Below are positions 11,199-19,540 of a DNA stretch of 64,000 bases, piece by piece (position 1 is the first letter of the stretch; each line of letters opens with the position of its first letter). Both the position numbers and the translations under genes were made by a program. The notes below the pieces were generated by a model. It was not told the DNA's origin and did no database searches. It saw only the letters and a list, made by a program, of their open reading frames with translations. Origin of the DNA: Pseudomonas monteilii NBRC 103158 = DSM 14164 (lineage in GTDB: Bacteria; Pseudomonadota; Gammaproteobacteria; Pseudomonadales; Pseudomonadaceae); assembly GCF_000730605.1 (NCBI RefSeq), contig NZ_BBIS01000015.1, positions 1 to 64,000 of the forward strand. The letters are read 5' to 3'.

Positions 11199-12671
11199 TT
11201 AGAAGACCGAGTTGTAGCCGCCCAACTCGACCTGGACCGACTTGATGCGGGTGTATTGAGCCAGCGAGCTGACGCCGTTCTCACGGCCGACGCCCGACTG
11301 CTTGTAGCCACCGACCGGCATTTCGGCCGGCGATTCGCCCCAGGCGTTGATCCAGCAGATACCGGCTTCCAGCTTGTGGATGATGCGGTGGGCGCGGGTG
11401 ATGTCGTTGGTGCACACACCGGCGGCCAGGCCGTACTCGGTGTCGTTGGCACGACGGATCACTTCTTCTTCGGTTTCGTAGGTGAGGATGCTCATCACCG
11501 GGCCGAAGATTTCTTCCTTGACGATGGTCATGTCGTCGGTGCAGTCGGTGAACACGGTCGGGGCCACGAAGGCGCCCTTGGCGAAGTCACCGGCAGTCAG
11601 ACGCTCGCCGCCGCACAGCACGCGGGCACCTTCTTCTTTGCCCTTGGCGATGTAGCCCAGCACGTTTTCCATGTGCGGGAAGCTGACCAGCGGGCCGAAG
11701 TTGGTGTTTTCGTCTTCTGGGTTGCCAACGCGAATGCGGGCAACGCGCTCGGCGATCTTGGCTTCGAAAGCCGCTTTCATCTGCGCAGGGATGAACACGC
11801 GGGTGCCGTTGGTGCACACCTGGCCCGAGCTGTAGAAGTTGGCCATCATGGCGATGTCGGCGGCCTTGTCCAGGTCGGCGTCGGCGCAGATGATCAGGGG
11901 CGACTTGCCGCCCAGTTCCATGGTCACTTCCTTCAGCGACGAGCTGGACGCGCTGGCCATGACCTTCTTGCCGGTGGTGGTGCCGCCGGTGAAGGACACT
12001 TTTTCAATGCGTGGGTGCTCAGTCAGCCAGGTGCCGACTTCGCGGCCGCTGCCGGTCAGGACGTTGAACACGCCGTTTGGCAGGCCGGCCTCGGTGTAGA
12101 TCTCGGCCAGTTTCAGGGTGGTCAGCGAGGTGACTTCCGACGGCTTGAAGATCATCGCGTTGCCAGCGGCCAAGGCCGGGGCGGACTTCCACAGGGCGAT
12201 CTGGATCGGGTAGTTCCAGGCACCGATACCCACGGTGACGCCCAGCGGCTCGCGACGGGTGTAGACGAAGGACGATTCGCGCAGCGGGATCTGCTCGCCT
12301 TCGATGGCCGGTACCAGGCCTGCGTAGTATTCCAGTACGTCGGCGCCGGTGACGATGTCGACATAGCGGGTTTCGGAGTACGACTTGCCGGTGTCCAGGG
12401 TTTCCAGCATGGCCAGCTCGTCGTTGCGCTCGCGCAGGATGTCGACGGCGCGGCGCAGGATGCGCGAACGCTGCATGGCAGTCATCGCTGCCCAGACTTT
12501 CTGGCCGCGCTCGGCGCTTTCCACAGCCTTCTCGACGTCAGCCTGGGTGGCACGCTGTACGTGGGCGAGGACTTCGCCGGTGGCCGGGTTGATGGCTTCG
12601 AAGGTGGCATCGCTGCCAGCGTCGACGTAAGCGCCATCAATGTAGAGTTTTTGCGTTCCGAAACGGGCCAT
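11199..12671 (-). CDS. betB: Betaine aldehyde dehydrogenase, NAD(P)+
   Basis: Converts betaine aldehyde to glycine betaine. 490 aa, the normal length for Pseudomonas BetB. General base Glu252 lies in MELGGKSP, the catalytic nucleophile Cys286 in SGQVCTNGT, and the conserved coenzyme segments IGAWNYPIQ and [10 protein letters not shown] are in place. The start ATG at 12671 follows betI by 39 nt and has a GAGG-like ribosome site. Cytosolic tetramer in characterised relatives. It is central to osmoprotection and to growth on choline; its removal of toxic aldehyde explains tight coupling with betA. Confidence 0.97.
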   Translation of the reverse strand: MARFGTQKLYIDGAYVDAGSDATFEAINPATGEVLAHVQRATQADVEKAVESAERGQKVWAAMTAMQRSRILRRAVDILRERNDELAMLETLDTGKSYSETRYVDIVTGADVLEYYAGLVPAIEGEQIPLRESSFVYTRREPLGVTVGIGAWNYPIQIALWKSAPALAAGNAMIFKPSEVTSLTTLKLAEIYTEAGLPNGVFNVLTGSGREVGTWLTEHPRIEKVSFTGGTTTGKKVMASASSSSLKEVTMELGGKSPLIICADADLDKAADIAMMANFYSSGQVCTNGTRVFIPAQMKAAFEAKIAERVARIRVGNPEDENTNFGPLVSFPHMENVLGYIAKGKEEGARVLCGGERLTAGDFAKGAFVAPTVFTDCTDDMTIVKEEIFGPVMSILTYETEEEVIRRANDTEYGLAAGVCTNDITRAHRIIHKLEAGICWINAWGESPAEMPVGGYKQSGVGRENGVSSLAQYTRIKSVQVELGGYNSVF

Positions 12672-12710
12672 AGTGTCCTCGCAAGTGCAGTGTGTGGTTT
12701 GGCTTGCGCG

Positions 12711-13367
12711 TCACGCTCCAGCCGGGTTGGCAAGGGCCGTGCGCGGTTGTTCAGCGGCCTGGTCGTTTGTACCCAGGGTGTGCTGTTTAGCCAGTTGTAG
12801 ATCCATGTATTCGTAAGCAATCCGTATCGCCTGGTCGGTGTCGAATGCATCACCCGACAGGGCACCACGCAGCCACAGGCCATCGATCAAAGCTGCCAGG
12901 CCGCGGGCTGCCTTGCGCGCATGGTAGAGCGGCAAGGCGCGGCGGAACTGGCAGCACAGGTTGGAATACAAGCGGTGGTCGTTGATCCGCTGCAACCTGT
13001 GCAAATCGGGCTGGTGCATGCTGGAAGCCCAGAAGGCCAACCAGGTTTTCATTGCCGGGCCGTTCACCTGGCTGGCATCGAAGTTGCCCTCGATGATCAC
13101 TTTCAGGTGGGCGCGCGGGCTGTCGTCCTTCAGGGCCTGGCGACGTGCTCGAACACCTTCGTTGAGCATGTTCATGATGTAGCCCATCGTCGCTGCAATC
13201 AGGCCGTTCTTGTCCCGAAAGTAGTGACTGATGATGCCGTTCGACACACCGGCCAAACGGGCAATCAGCGCAATGCTGGCGTCCCCCAGACCGACCTGAT
13301 CGACCGCCTGTAACGTGGCTTCGATCAACTGCTGGCGGCGGATGGGTTGCATACCGACCTTGGGCAT
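12711..13367 (-). CDS. betI: Choline-responsive repressor BetI (TetR family)
   Basis: 218-aa TetR-type regulator beginning [19 protein letters not shown]. The helix-turn-helix lies around residues 25-50 ([19 protein letters not shown]), and the rest is the helical ligand/dimerisation domain typical of BetI. In relatives BetI represses the bet genes and releases DNA when choline binds. A perfect 20-bp palindrome sits 70-90 nt upstream (13437-13456), in the divergent space towards betT, and is its likely operator. It is the first gene of betI-betB-betA. Confidence 0.95.
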   Translation of the reverse strand: MPKVGMQPIRRQQLIEATLQAVDQVGLGDASIALIARLAGVSNGIISHYFRDKNGLIAATMGYIMNMLNEGVRARRQALKDDSPRAHLKVIIEGNFDASQVNGPAMKTWLAFWASSMHQPDLHRLQRINDHRLYSNLCCQFRRALPLYHARKAARGLAALIDGLWLRGALSGDAFDTDQAIRIAYEYMDLQLAKQHTLGTNDQAAEQPRTALANPAGA

Positions 13368-13436
13368 CTTGCTATCTCCTCAGGCCTGCGAGCAGACGAC
13401 GGGCGGCTGACTCGGCGAAGGCCAGTCTATTTTGTT

Positions 13437-13456
13437 TTGATTGAACGTTCAATCAA
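13437..13456. promoter_or_regulatory. Probable BetI operator, perfect 20-bp palindrome
   Basis: TTGATTGAACGTTCAATCAA reads the same on both strands. It lies upstream of betI on the minus strand, where BetI autoregulation is expected, and its TTGAACGTTCAA core is typical of TetR-family sites. Binding is inferred. Confidence 0.7.
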
Positions 13457-13572
13457 TAAAGAATAAGCTCTGCGACAATTTGTGCCATTGACAGTTTTTC
13501 AGGCGGTCGAGAAGGCACGAGTTGACACCCCAGGAAATCGCGTAACCCCCGGAATACAAGGCGTTGACGGGC

Positions 13573-13765
13573 ATGAGCGATGCGAAATGCAGATTCTGCC
13601 GTACGGTCACTGGCCCTGCGACAGGCCCTTGGAGCGGGCGGGGTGATCTGTGACGAATGCGCGCACCTCTGCCGAGGTGTGGCTTTTTCAGCAGGCCACC
13701 TGTCTGTTTTTTTGCAACGTATCGATTCGGGATCACGGTTTCCAGGGTGCTTTTATAACACCTGA
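13573..13765 (+). pseudogene. Frameshifted ClpX-type C4 zinc-finger mini-gene
   Basis: Two overlapping frames together spell a zf-C4_ClpX-like domain. The frame from ATG 13573 reads MSDAKCRFCRTV and stops at 13651 (TGA). The frame shifted by one base, open from 13577 to the stop at 13763-13765, continues VRSLALRQ, then GAGGVICDECAHLCRG. Spliced, this gives CxxC, about 16-17 residues, then CDECxxLC, as in the zinc domain of ClpX (CSFC ... VYICDECVDLC). Neither frame alone holds all four zinc ligands. It could be a decayed gene, a sequencing error or a recoded gene. It occupies the otherwise long betI-betT gap; the remaining bases there hold the BetI palindrome and the betT leader. Confidence 0.6.
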
Positions 13766-13843
13766 TGCAGTGGGGATATTCCACCAATTGCTCGGGAAAG
13801 ACTGATTAGCCTCCACAGCCGCACTGCCCGGAGCATTCGTGCA

Positions 13844-15847
13844 ATGAGTTCTGCCTCACTTACCAAGCCCCCCGCCGAGAGGGTACGGGTCAACCGCGTG
13901 GTGTTCTTCACCTCCGCGCTGATGATCCTTGTTCTGACTGCCTTGCTGATCGCTGTACCCGAAACCGCCGGCCAGGTGCTGGGCGTGGCCCAGAAATGGC
14001 TGACGCGCACCTTTGGCTGGTACTACATGCTGGTGATTTGCGGTTACCTGCTGTTTGTCGTCTACCTGGCCTTCTCCGACTACGGCAGCCTCAAGCTGGG
14101 CGGCAAGGACGACCAGCCGGACTTCAGCTACGGCGCCTGGGCCGGCATGCTGTTCTCGTCCGGTATCGGTATTTCGCTGCTGTACTTCGGCGCGTCCGAA
14201 CCGCTGGACCACTACTTCAACCCACCGGAAGGCACCCCGGCCAGCCTCGAAGCTGCGCGCCAGGGCCTGCAACTGACCTTCCTGCACTGGGGCCTGCACG
14301 GCTGGGCAATCTATGCCCTGGTCGGCCTGGCCGTGGGTTACTTCGCCTACCGCCACAACCAGCCGCTGGCACTGCGCTCGGCGCTGTACCCGCTGGTGGG
14401 TGAGCGTTGGGTCAAGGGCGCTGCCGGCAACGCCGTGGACATCTTCGGCATGTTCGTGACCCTGCTGGGCCTGGTGACCAACCTGGGGATCGGCTCGATG
14501 CAGGTGTCTTCCGGCCTGGAATACCTGTTTGGCATGGACCACAGCAAGACCAACCTGCTGGTGGTGATCCTGGTCATGGCCGGTGTGGCCACCGTGGCGG
14601 CGGTGTCGGGTGTGGAAAACGGCATTCGCCGCCTGTCCAACCTGAACATCATGCTGTTCAGCGGCCTGCTGATCTTCGTACTGCTGGGTGGTGAAACCCT
14701 GCACCTGCTCAACGGCTTCGTGCAGAACATCGGTGACTACCTGAACGGCATCGTGCTGAAAACCTTCGACCTGTATGTGTATGAAGGCGAGGCGGGCAAG
14801 TCCGAGCGCTGGCTGGGCCTGTGGACCGTGTTCTACTGGGCCTGGTGGATTTCCTGGGGCCCGTTCGTCGGCATGTTCATTGCCCGTATCTCCAAGGGCC
14901 GCACCGTGCGCCAACTGGTGATGGGCGTGCTGCTGATCCCGCTGGGCTTTACCCTGGCCTGGCTGTCGATCTTCGGCAACACCGCGCTGGACCTGGTGAT
15001 CAACCAGGGCGCCGTGGAGCTGGGCAAGACTGCGCTGGAACAACCGTCGATGTCGATCTACCAGCTGCTGGAATACTTCCCGGCGGCCAAGATCGTGATC
15101 GGTGTAGCGGTGTTTGTGGGCTTTGTGCTGTTCCTCACCCCGGCCGACTCAGGCGCGGTGATGATGGCCAACCTGTCGTGCAAAGGCGGCAAGGTCGACG
15201 AAGACGCCCCGCACTGGATGGTGGTGTTCTGGTCGGTGGTTATCACCCTGGTCACCATCGGCCTGCTGTTTGCCGGTAACTTCGAAGCCATGCAGACCAT
15301 GGTGGTGCTGGCGGGCCTGCCGTTCTCGGTGGTGCTGGTGCTGTTCATGTTCGGCCTGTACAAGGCCATGAAGCAGGACGTGGCGGTGGAAAGCGAGCGC
15401 GCCGAGCTGGCCGCCCGTGGCCGTCGCGGCTTCAGCGAGCGCCTCACCCAGCTGGAGCTGCAGCCGACCCAGGCCGTGGTGCAGCGCTTCATGGACAAGC
15501 AGGTTAGCCCGGCGCTGAAAGAAGCGGCCGCGCAACTGCAAACCCTGGGCTTCGAAGTGGAAACCCGTGTTGGCCAGTCGCGCAACATGATGGGCCTGCG
15601 GGTGATGATGGACGAGGGTAACCCGTTCGTTTACGAAGTCAGCCTGGACGGCTACATGGCCGCGCCGAGCGAGGCGCCGGTGGAAGGCGAGCCGGAAGTG
15701 CGCCAGCGCTTCTACCGTGCCGAGGTGTACTTGCACGACGGCAGCCAGGAGTACGACCTGATGGGCTTTGCGCCGGAGCAGATCGTGCGTGATGTGCTGG
15801 ACCAGTTCGAAAGCCACCGCCAGCTGTTGGGGCGTGTGTATAGCTGA
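13844..15847 (+). CDS. betT: BCCT-family choline/betaine transporter with long C-terminal domain
   Basis: High-affinity choline (betaine/carnitine/choline family) importer, 667 aa, inner membrane, driven by ion gradient. Twelve hydrophobic spans occupy residues about 20-510, with the BCCT signature region WTVFYWAWWISWGPFVG and the tryptophan/aromatic box typical of quaternary-ammonium binding. Residues about 515-667 form a soluble C-terminal extension, as in BetT transporters whose tail senses osmotic strength. The ATG at 13844 has GGAG about 12 nt upstream. It is divergent from betIBA, so the two transcription units share a control region with the BetI palindrome. Substrate (choline rather than betaine) is assigned from the bet context. 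Confidence 0.92.
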   Translation: MSSASLTKPPAERVRVNRVVFFTSALMILVLTALLIAVPETAGQVLGVAQKWLTRTFGWYYMLVICGYLLFVVYLAFSDYGSLKLGGKDDQPDFSYGAWAGMLFSSGIGISLLYFGASEPLDHYFNPPEGTPASLEAARQGLQLTFLHWGLHGWAIYALVGLAVGYFAYRHNQPLALRSALYPLVGERWVKGAAGNAVDIFGMFVTLLGLVTNLGIGSMQVSSGLEYLFGMDHSKTNLLVVILVMAGVATVAAVSGVENGIRRLSNLNIMLFSGLLIFVLLGGETLHLLNGFVQNIGDYLNGIVLKTFDLYVYEGEAGKSERWLGLWTVFYWAWWISWGPFVGMFIARISKGRTVRQLVMGVLLIPLGFTLAWLSIFGNTALDLVINQGAVELGKTALEQPSMSIYQLLEYFPAAKIVIGVAVFVGFVLFLTPADSGAVMMANLSCKGGKVDEDAPHWMVVFWSVVITLVTIGLLFAGNFEAMQTMVVLAGLPFSVVLVLFMFGLYKAMKQDVAVESERAELAARGRRGFSERLTQLELQPTQAVVQRFMDKQVSPALKEAAAQLQTLGFEVETRVGQSRNMMGLRVMMDEGNPFVYEVSLDGYMAAPSEAPVEGEPEVRQRFYRAEVYLHDGSQEYDLMGFAPEQIVRDVLDQFESHRQLLGRVYS

Positions 15848-15865
15848 TGGCTGTTGAGGTAAAAG

Positions 15866-15894
15866 AAAACCCGCTCACCTGAGCGGGTTTTTTA
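15866..15894. terminator. Bidirectional intrinsic terminator between betT and yibQ
   Basis: Stem AACCCGCTCA / TGAGCGGGTT with a CC loop, followed by TTTTTTAT on the plus strand and preceded by AAAAGAAAA, so both convergent genes can end here. Confidence 0.9.
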
Positions 15895-15920
15895 TTGGGC
15901 CGCGTTGTAGCCCCTGCTTC

Positions 15921-16688
15921 TCAGCGATTGGTGTAGCGGCCATTCTTGCCATGCCCAGGCATCGCTTGGTTGCTTCGCAGAGCAATCATTTGGCTGAGCT
16001 TGATCAGTTCGATGCCTTGGCCTCTGAGCTGTGGCAGTGCCCGCTCCAGCACATCGAGAGTCTGAGGATAAGGGTGCCCGATCAACACAGCCGAACCCTG
16101 CTTGCGCGCCAGGGCGATGCCTTGCTGCAACTGCCCGCTGATGGCCTCGGTAGTGCGCACATCGTCGAGGAACACATCACGCGAAACGTGGGCCAGGCCG
16201 ATGCGCTGGGCTTCGGCAGCCGCTACGGTGGCCGCGCTGGTGCGGCTGTCGACGAAGAACAGGTGACGTTGTTGCAACTCACCCATCAACCAGGCCATGG
16301 GCTCACGCTGGGCGGTCATCCGGCTGCCCATGTGGTTGTTGATGCCGGCGGCGAATGGCACCTTGGCCAAGGCTTCGTCCAACCTGCTGGCCAGGACCGG
16401 CAGCGGCAACTCGGGGTGCCAGGCATAGGGACCGGTCGCAGGGTCCATCGGCATGTGCAGGATCACCGTCTTGCCAGCTTTGTGTGCCTGACGAGCGAAA
16501 TCGCTGGCATGCGGGGTGTCGGGCATGATTGCCATGGTCACCGGGCCGGGCAGGGCGAGGGTGCGGCTGTCCCGCTCGGTGCTCTGGCCCAGGTCGTCGA
16601 TGATGATGCTCATGTAGGCCTTGTTGGCCGGTGCCGCTTGCGCGACCCCGGCCAACAGGCAGAACAACAGACACAGCAGATACCGCAT
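15921..16688 (-). CDS. yibQ: Divergent polysaccharide deacetylase family protein (YibQ)
   Basis: Periplasmic protein of the DUF610/divergent polysaccharide deacetylase family, 255 aa from ATG 16688. Signal peptide MRYLLCLLFCLLAGVAQA is followed by a NodB-like barrel with IIIDDLGQ, HMPMDP, NNHMGS and FVDSRTS, the conserved positions of the family. The catalytic function is not established. It is the last gene after gpmI, envC and ctpA, an order shared with enterobacteria (gpmI-envC-yibQ). A GTG at 16700 overlapping the ctpA stop (GTGA) would add four residues and give translational coupling; I cannot decide between the two starts. Confidence 0.88.
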   Translation of the reverse strand: MRYLLCLLFCLLAGVAQAAPANKAYMSIIIDDLGQSTERDSRTLALPGPVTMAIMPDTPHASDFARQAHKAGKTVILHMPMDPATGPYAWHPELPLPVLASRLDEALAKVPFAAGINNHMGSRMTAQREPMAWLMGELQQRHLFFVDSRTSAATVAAAEAQRIGLAHVSRDVFLDDVRTTEAISGQLQQGIALARKQGSAVLIGHPYPQTLDVLERALPQLRGQGIELIKLSQMIALRSNQAMPGHGKNGRYTNR

Positions 16689-16696
16689 AGGGTGAA

Positions 16697-18013
16697 TCAC
16701 TTGCCTGAGGTGATGTTCAGTCCTTTGAGCAGGCTCAGCGCCTGGCTCAACTGGAAGTCGTCATCCTGTGGGCGCTCTTTGCGCTTGCTGCTGCCGGTCG
16801 GGCGGTCGGCGCCGCCGTTGCCGTTGCCCAGGTGGCCCTGCAGGTCGGCTTCCTTGAAATTGTCGGTGTCGACTTCAGCGGTGAGCTTGGCCGGACGCAC
16901 TTCGATATCGGGAACGATGCCCTGGGCCTGGATCGAGCGGCCATTGGGGGTGAAGTACAGCGCGGTGGTGAGTTTCAGGGCACGGTCGTTGGCCAGCGGC
17001 AACACGGTCTGCACCGAGCCTTTGCCGAAGCTGTCGGTACCCATCAGCACGGCGCGTTTCTGGTCCTGCAGGGCGCCGGCGACAATCTCGGAGGCCGAGG
17101 CACTGCCGCCGTTGATCAGCACTACCAGTGGCACGCCTTCGCTGGCGTCGGCCGGGTCGGCGGAGAAGCGCAGTTCGGAGTTGGCGATGCGGCCTTTGGT
17201 GTAGACGATCAAGCCCTTGGTCAGGAAGTGGTCGGCCACTTCCACCGCCGATTGCAGTACGCCGCCCGGGTTGTTGCGCAGGTCCAGCACGACGCCGCGC
17301 AGCTTCTTGCCGTTGTCCTTGCGCAGCTTGGCCAGGGCCTTGCCCACTTCGTCGCCGGTCTTGACCTGGAACTGGGTGATACGGATGTAGCCGTAGTCGT
17401 TTTCCAGCAGCTGGCTCTTCACGCTCTTGACCTGAATGACCGCGCGGGCCAGGGTCACGTCAAACGGGTTGCCGCCGTCGCGCACCAGGGTCAGGGTGAT
17501 TTTTTCGCCAACCTTGCCGCGCATCTTGTCGACCGCTTCGGTCATGGTCTGGCCGCGGGTGGGGGCGCCGTTGATCTTGACGATCAGGTCGCCGGCCTGC
17601 ACGCCAGCCCGGGAGGCCGGGGTGTCATCGATAGGCGAGACCACCTTGATGAAGCCGTCTTCCTGGCCCACTTCGATGCCCAGCCCGCCGAACTCGCCGC
17701 TGGTGCTTTCCTGCAGCTCCTGGAAGTCCTCGGGGCCGAGGTAGGCCGAGTGCGGGTCAAGGTTGCTGAGCATGCCTTTGATGGCGTTTTCCAGCAGAGT
17801 CTTGTCGTCCACTGGCTCTACATAGGCCGCCTTGATGCGGTCCATGACCTCGGCGAAGGTGCGCAGCTCTTCCAGCGGCAGTGGCGCCTTGGCCGTGACC
17901 TCGGTGGCAGGCACTGCGGCGGCCTTGGCCGGCTCGGCAGCGATGGCCAGGGGCGCACCGACCGCCAGGGCGATGGACAGGGCCAGCTGGGTGAGACGAG
18001 GCGAGTGCAGCAT
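16697..18013 (-). CDS. ctpA: Carboxy-terminal processing protease CtpA (S41)
   Basis: Periplasmic serine protease, 438 aa. Signal peptide of about 25 residues from MLHSPRLTQ, PDZ domain around residues 85-175 (GLGIEVGQEDG, SRAGVQAGDLIVKINGAP), then the S41 catalytic domain. The Ser/Lys dyad is visible: Ser306 in GSASASE and Lys331 in SFGKGSVQ, 25 residues apart as in characterised CTPs. Pseudomonas CtpA degrades peptidoglycan endopeptidases with its LbcA adaptor. The residues before MLHSP in the open frame are not signal-like, and AGGAG lies upstream of ATG 18013. The position between envC and yibQ fits a shared role in controlling murein hydrolysis. A basic, low-complexity C-terminal tail follows the protease domain. 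Confidence 0.93.
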   Translation of the reverse strand: MLHSPRLTQLALSIALAVGAPLAIAAEPAKAAAVPATEVTAKAPLPLEELRTFAEVMDRIKAAYVEPVDDKTLLENAIKGMLSNLDPHSAYLGPEDFQELQESTSGEFGGLGIEVGQEDGFIKVVSPIDDTPASRAGVQAGDLIVKINGAPTRGQTMTEAVDKMRGKVGEKITLTLVRDGGNPFDVTLARAVIQVKSVKSQLLENDYGYIRITQFQVKTGDEVGKALAKLRKDNGKKLRGVVLDLRNNPGGVLQSAVEVADHFLTKGLIVYTKGRIANSELRFSADPADASEGVPLVVLINGGSASASEIVAGALQDQKRAVLMGTDSFGKGSVQTVLPLANDRALKLTTALYFTPNGRSIQAQGIVPDIEVRPAKLTAEVDTDNFKEADLQGHLGNGNGGADRPTGSSKRKERPQDDDFQLSQALSLLKGLNITSGK

Positions 18014-18091
18014 GTCGAACGAACTCCTGATCCTGTAAGCGCTCCCTGGGGAGCATCGGCGCAGCACTCAGGCTACGCCGTAGAAATTTGA

Positions 18092-19399
18092 CTAGCCCCG
18101 GCACCATTGCGAAGGGTCGGTCGGCCGGCCCTGCTGGCGGATGGCGAAGTACAAGCCTGCCGCGTCCTGGCCGCCGCTGTCGCCAACGGTGGAAATGGCT
18201 TCACCGGCCTTGACGATATCACCGGCGCTCTTGAGCAGGCTCTGGTTGTGGCCGTACAGGCTCAGGTAACCGTTGCCATGGTCGAGAATGACCAGAAGCC
18301 CTGCACCGCGCAACCAGTCGGCGAACACTACACGCCCGCCGTGCACCGCACGTACCTGGGTGCCTGGGTTGGCGCTGATCATCACCCCGTCCCATTTGGC
18401 ACGGGCATCGCTGCCGCGGGCATCCCCGAAGCGTGCCAGCAATCGACCGTTGACTGGCCAAGGAAGTTTTCCCCGTGCGGAAGAAAATGCACCGCCATAG
18501 CTTGCGCCGTCGGTGGAAACCATCGGGCCGAGCGTGGTACGGGCCTTTTTCGGTGGCTCCACGGGTTCCTTGGCTTGTTCGCGGGCGGCGGCGGCGGCCA
18601 GGGCTTCCTGCTGGCGGCGCTTTTCCGCTTCCTGCTGGGCCAGCAAGGCTTTCTTGCGCGCTTCCTCGGCTTCGCGGGCCTGACGGGCCAGGGTTTCCTC
18701 GATGGTCTTGAGGACTTTGGACAGGTCGGCCTGGTCCTGCTCGCGGGCCTGCAACTTCTGGTCGCGGTCCTTCATGTCGCCATTGAGCTTGGCCAGCACC
18801 TGCTGGCGCTTGCCGCGCTCGGCTTCCAAGGCCTGGCGGCGGCTGTCGAGGTCGGCGCGCTGGGCCAGCAACTGCTCCTGCTGGGTGGCAATTTCCTGCT
18901 CGACGTTGCCCAGCTGGCGCAGGGTCTCGTTGAAGGTGCGCAGTTGTTCCAGGCGCGCCTTGCTGATGTAGTCGTAGTAGGTGAGGGTGCGGGCGAACTT
19001 CTCAGGGTTCTGCTGGTTGAGCAGCAGCTTGAGGTATTCCTCGCGGCCGTTGTTCTGGTAGGCCGAGCGGGCCTGGATGGCGATCAGCCGTTGTTGTTCA
19101 ACGCGGGCGCTCTGGAGTTTTTTTTTCTCGGTATCAAGGCGCTCCAGATCGCCCTCGGTCTTTTTTAGCTCTTGCTGCAGCGCCTCCACCTGTTTTTCGA
19201 GGTTGCCGATGTCGGTCTCGGTGGCTTTGAGGTCCTTTTGCACACCGGCCTTTTCTTCCTGGAGCTTGCCCAGCGTCTTCTTGAGCTCGGCAATGTCCTG
19301 GCGGGTGGCGTCCAGTTGCTGCTGGGTCTGCGCACGCTCATCGGCGAAGGCCGGGCTGAGCAGGCAAGACAGGGCTAGGAGAATCAGGGCGCGAAGCAT
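18092..19399 (-). CDS. envC: Murein hydrolase activator EnvC (degenerate LytM)
   Basis: Periplasmic division protein, 435 aa. Signal peptide MLRALILLALSCLLSPAFA, then a long coiled coil (about residues 22-290, rich in Q/E/K/R heptads), a linker, and a LytM/M23 domain (about 320-435). The LytM domain lacks the zinc-ligand set: the usual HxH is LYFAIR here. This is the normal state of EnvC, which activates amidases AmiA/B at the septum rather than cutting peptidoglycan itself. The ATG at 19399 starts the signal peptide; the in-frame upstream part covers a terminator and is rejected. It lies 141 nt after gpmI and 78 nt before ctpA. Confidence 0.93.
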   Translation of the reverse strand: MLRALILLALSCLLSPAFADERAQTQQQLDATRQDIAELKKTLGKLQEEKAGVQKDLKATETDIGNLEKQVEALQQELKKTEGDLERLDTEKKKLQSARVEQQRLIAIQARSAYQNNGREEYLKLLLNQQNPEKFARTLTYYDYISKARLEQLRTFNETLRQLGNVEQEIATQQEQLLAQRADLDSRRQALEAERGKRQQVLAKLNGDMKDRDQKLQAREQDQADLSKVLKTIEETLARQAREAEEARKKALLAQQEAEKRRQQEALAAAAAREQAKEPVEPPKKARTTLGPMVSTDGASYGGAFSSARGKLPWPVNGRLLARFGDARGSDARAKWDGVMISANPGTQVRAVHGGRVVFADWLRGAGLLVILDHGNGYLSLYGHNQSLLKSAGDIVKAGEAISTVGDSGGQDAAGLYFAIRQQGRPTDPSQWCRG

Positions 19400-19436
19400 G
19401 GGGTTTGGCGTACCAAGGATGGAGACTGGCCTAGTA

Positions 19437-19454
19437 TGCCCGCCCGGGCGGGCA
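19437..19454. repeat. Perfect 18-bp GC palindrome upstream of envC
   Basis: TGCCCGCCCGGGCGGGCA lies immediately beyond the T tract of the minus-strand terminator at 19454-19490, 38 nt ahead of the envC start. It may be an operator or part of the termination structure; no protein can be named. Confidence 0.5.
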
Positions 19455-19490
19455 AAAAAAACGCCTCGCTGCGGGTGCAGAGGGGCGTTT
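19454..19490 (-). terminator. Intrinsic terminator after gpmI
   Basis: On the minus strand a stem AACGCC..CTCTGC / GCAG..GAGGCGTT with an ACCC loop runs into eight T residues. It lies between gpmI and envC, so envC may need its own promoter or read-through. Confidence 0.75.
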
Positions 19491-19510
19491 GTCCGGAATT
19501 CATGTGCAAA

Positions 19511-19529
19511 GGGGCTGCTTTGCAGCCCC
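19511..19529 (-). terminator. Stop-proximal hairpin after gpmI
   Basis: On the minus strand this reads GGGGCTGCAAAGCAGCCCC, 11 nt after the gpmI stop. Same element as at 9391, 37996 and 63563. Confidence 0.6.
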
Positions 19530-19540
19530 AACCCACCGAA

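Noticed and set aside
10218..12800. An 860-codon plus-strand open frame across betA and betB
   Set aside because: Antisense shadow of two clear dehydrogenase genes; no family-like sequence.
13664..13679. Terminator CACCTC-TGCC-GAGGTG with a nearby T run
   Set aside because: Short 6-bp stem whose T run begins only after TGGC, and it lies inside the zinc-finger reading frame.
13449..13787. Minus-strand 112-codon frame in the betI-betT gap
   Set aside because: No ribosome site or recognisable domain; it lies opposite the better-supported zinc-finger remnant.
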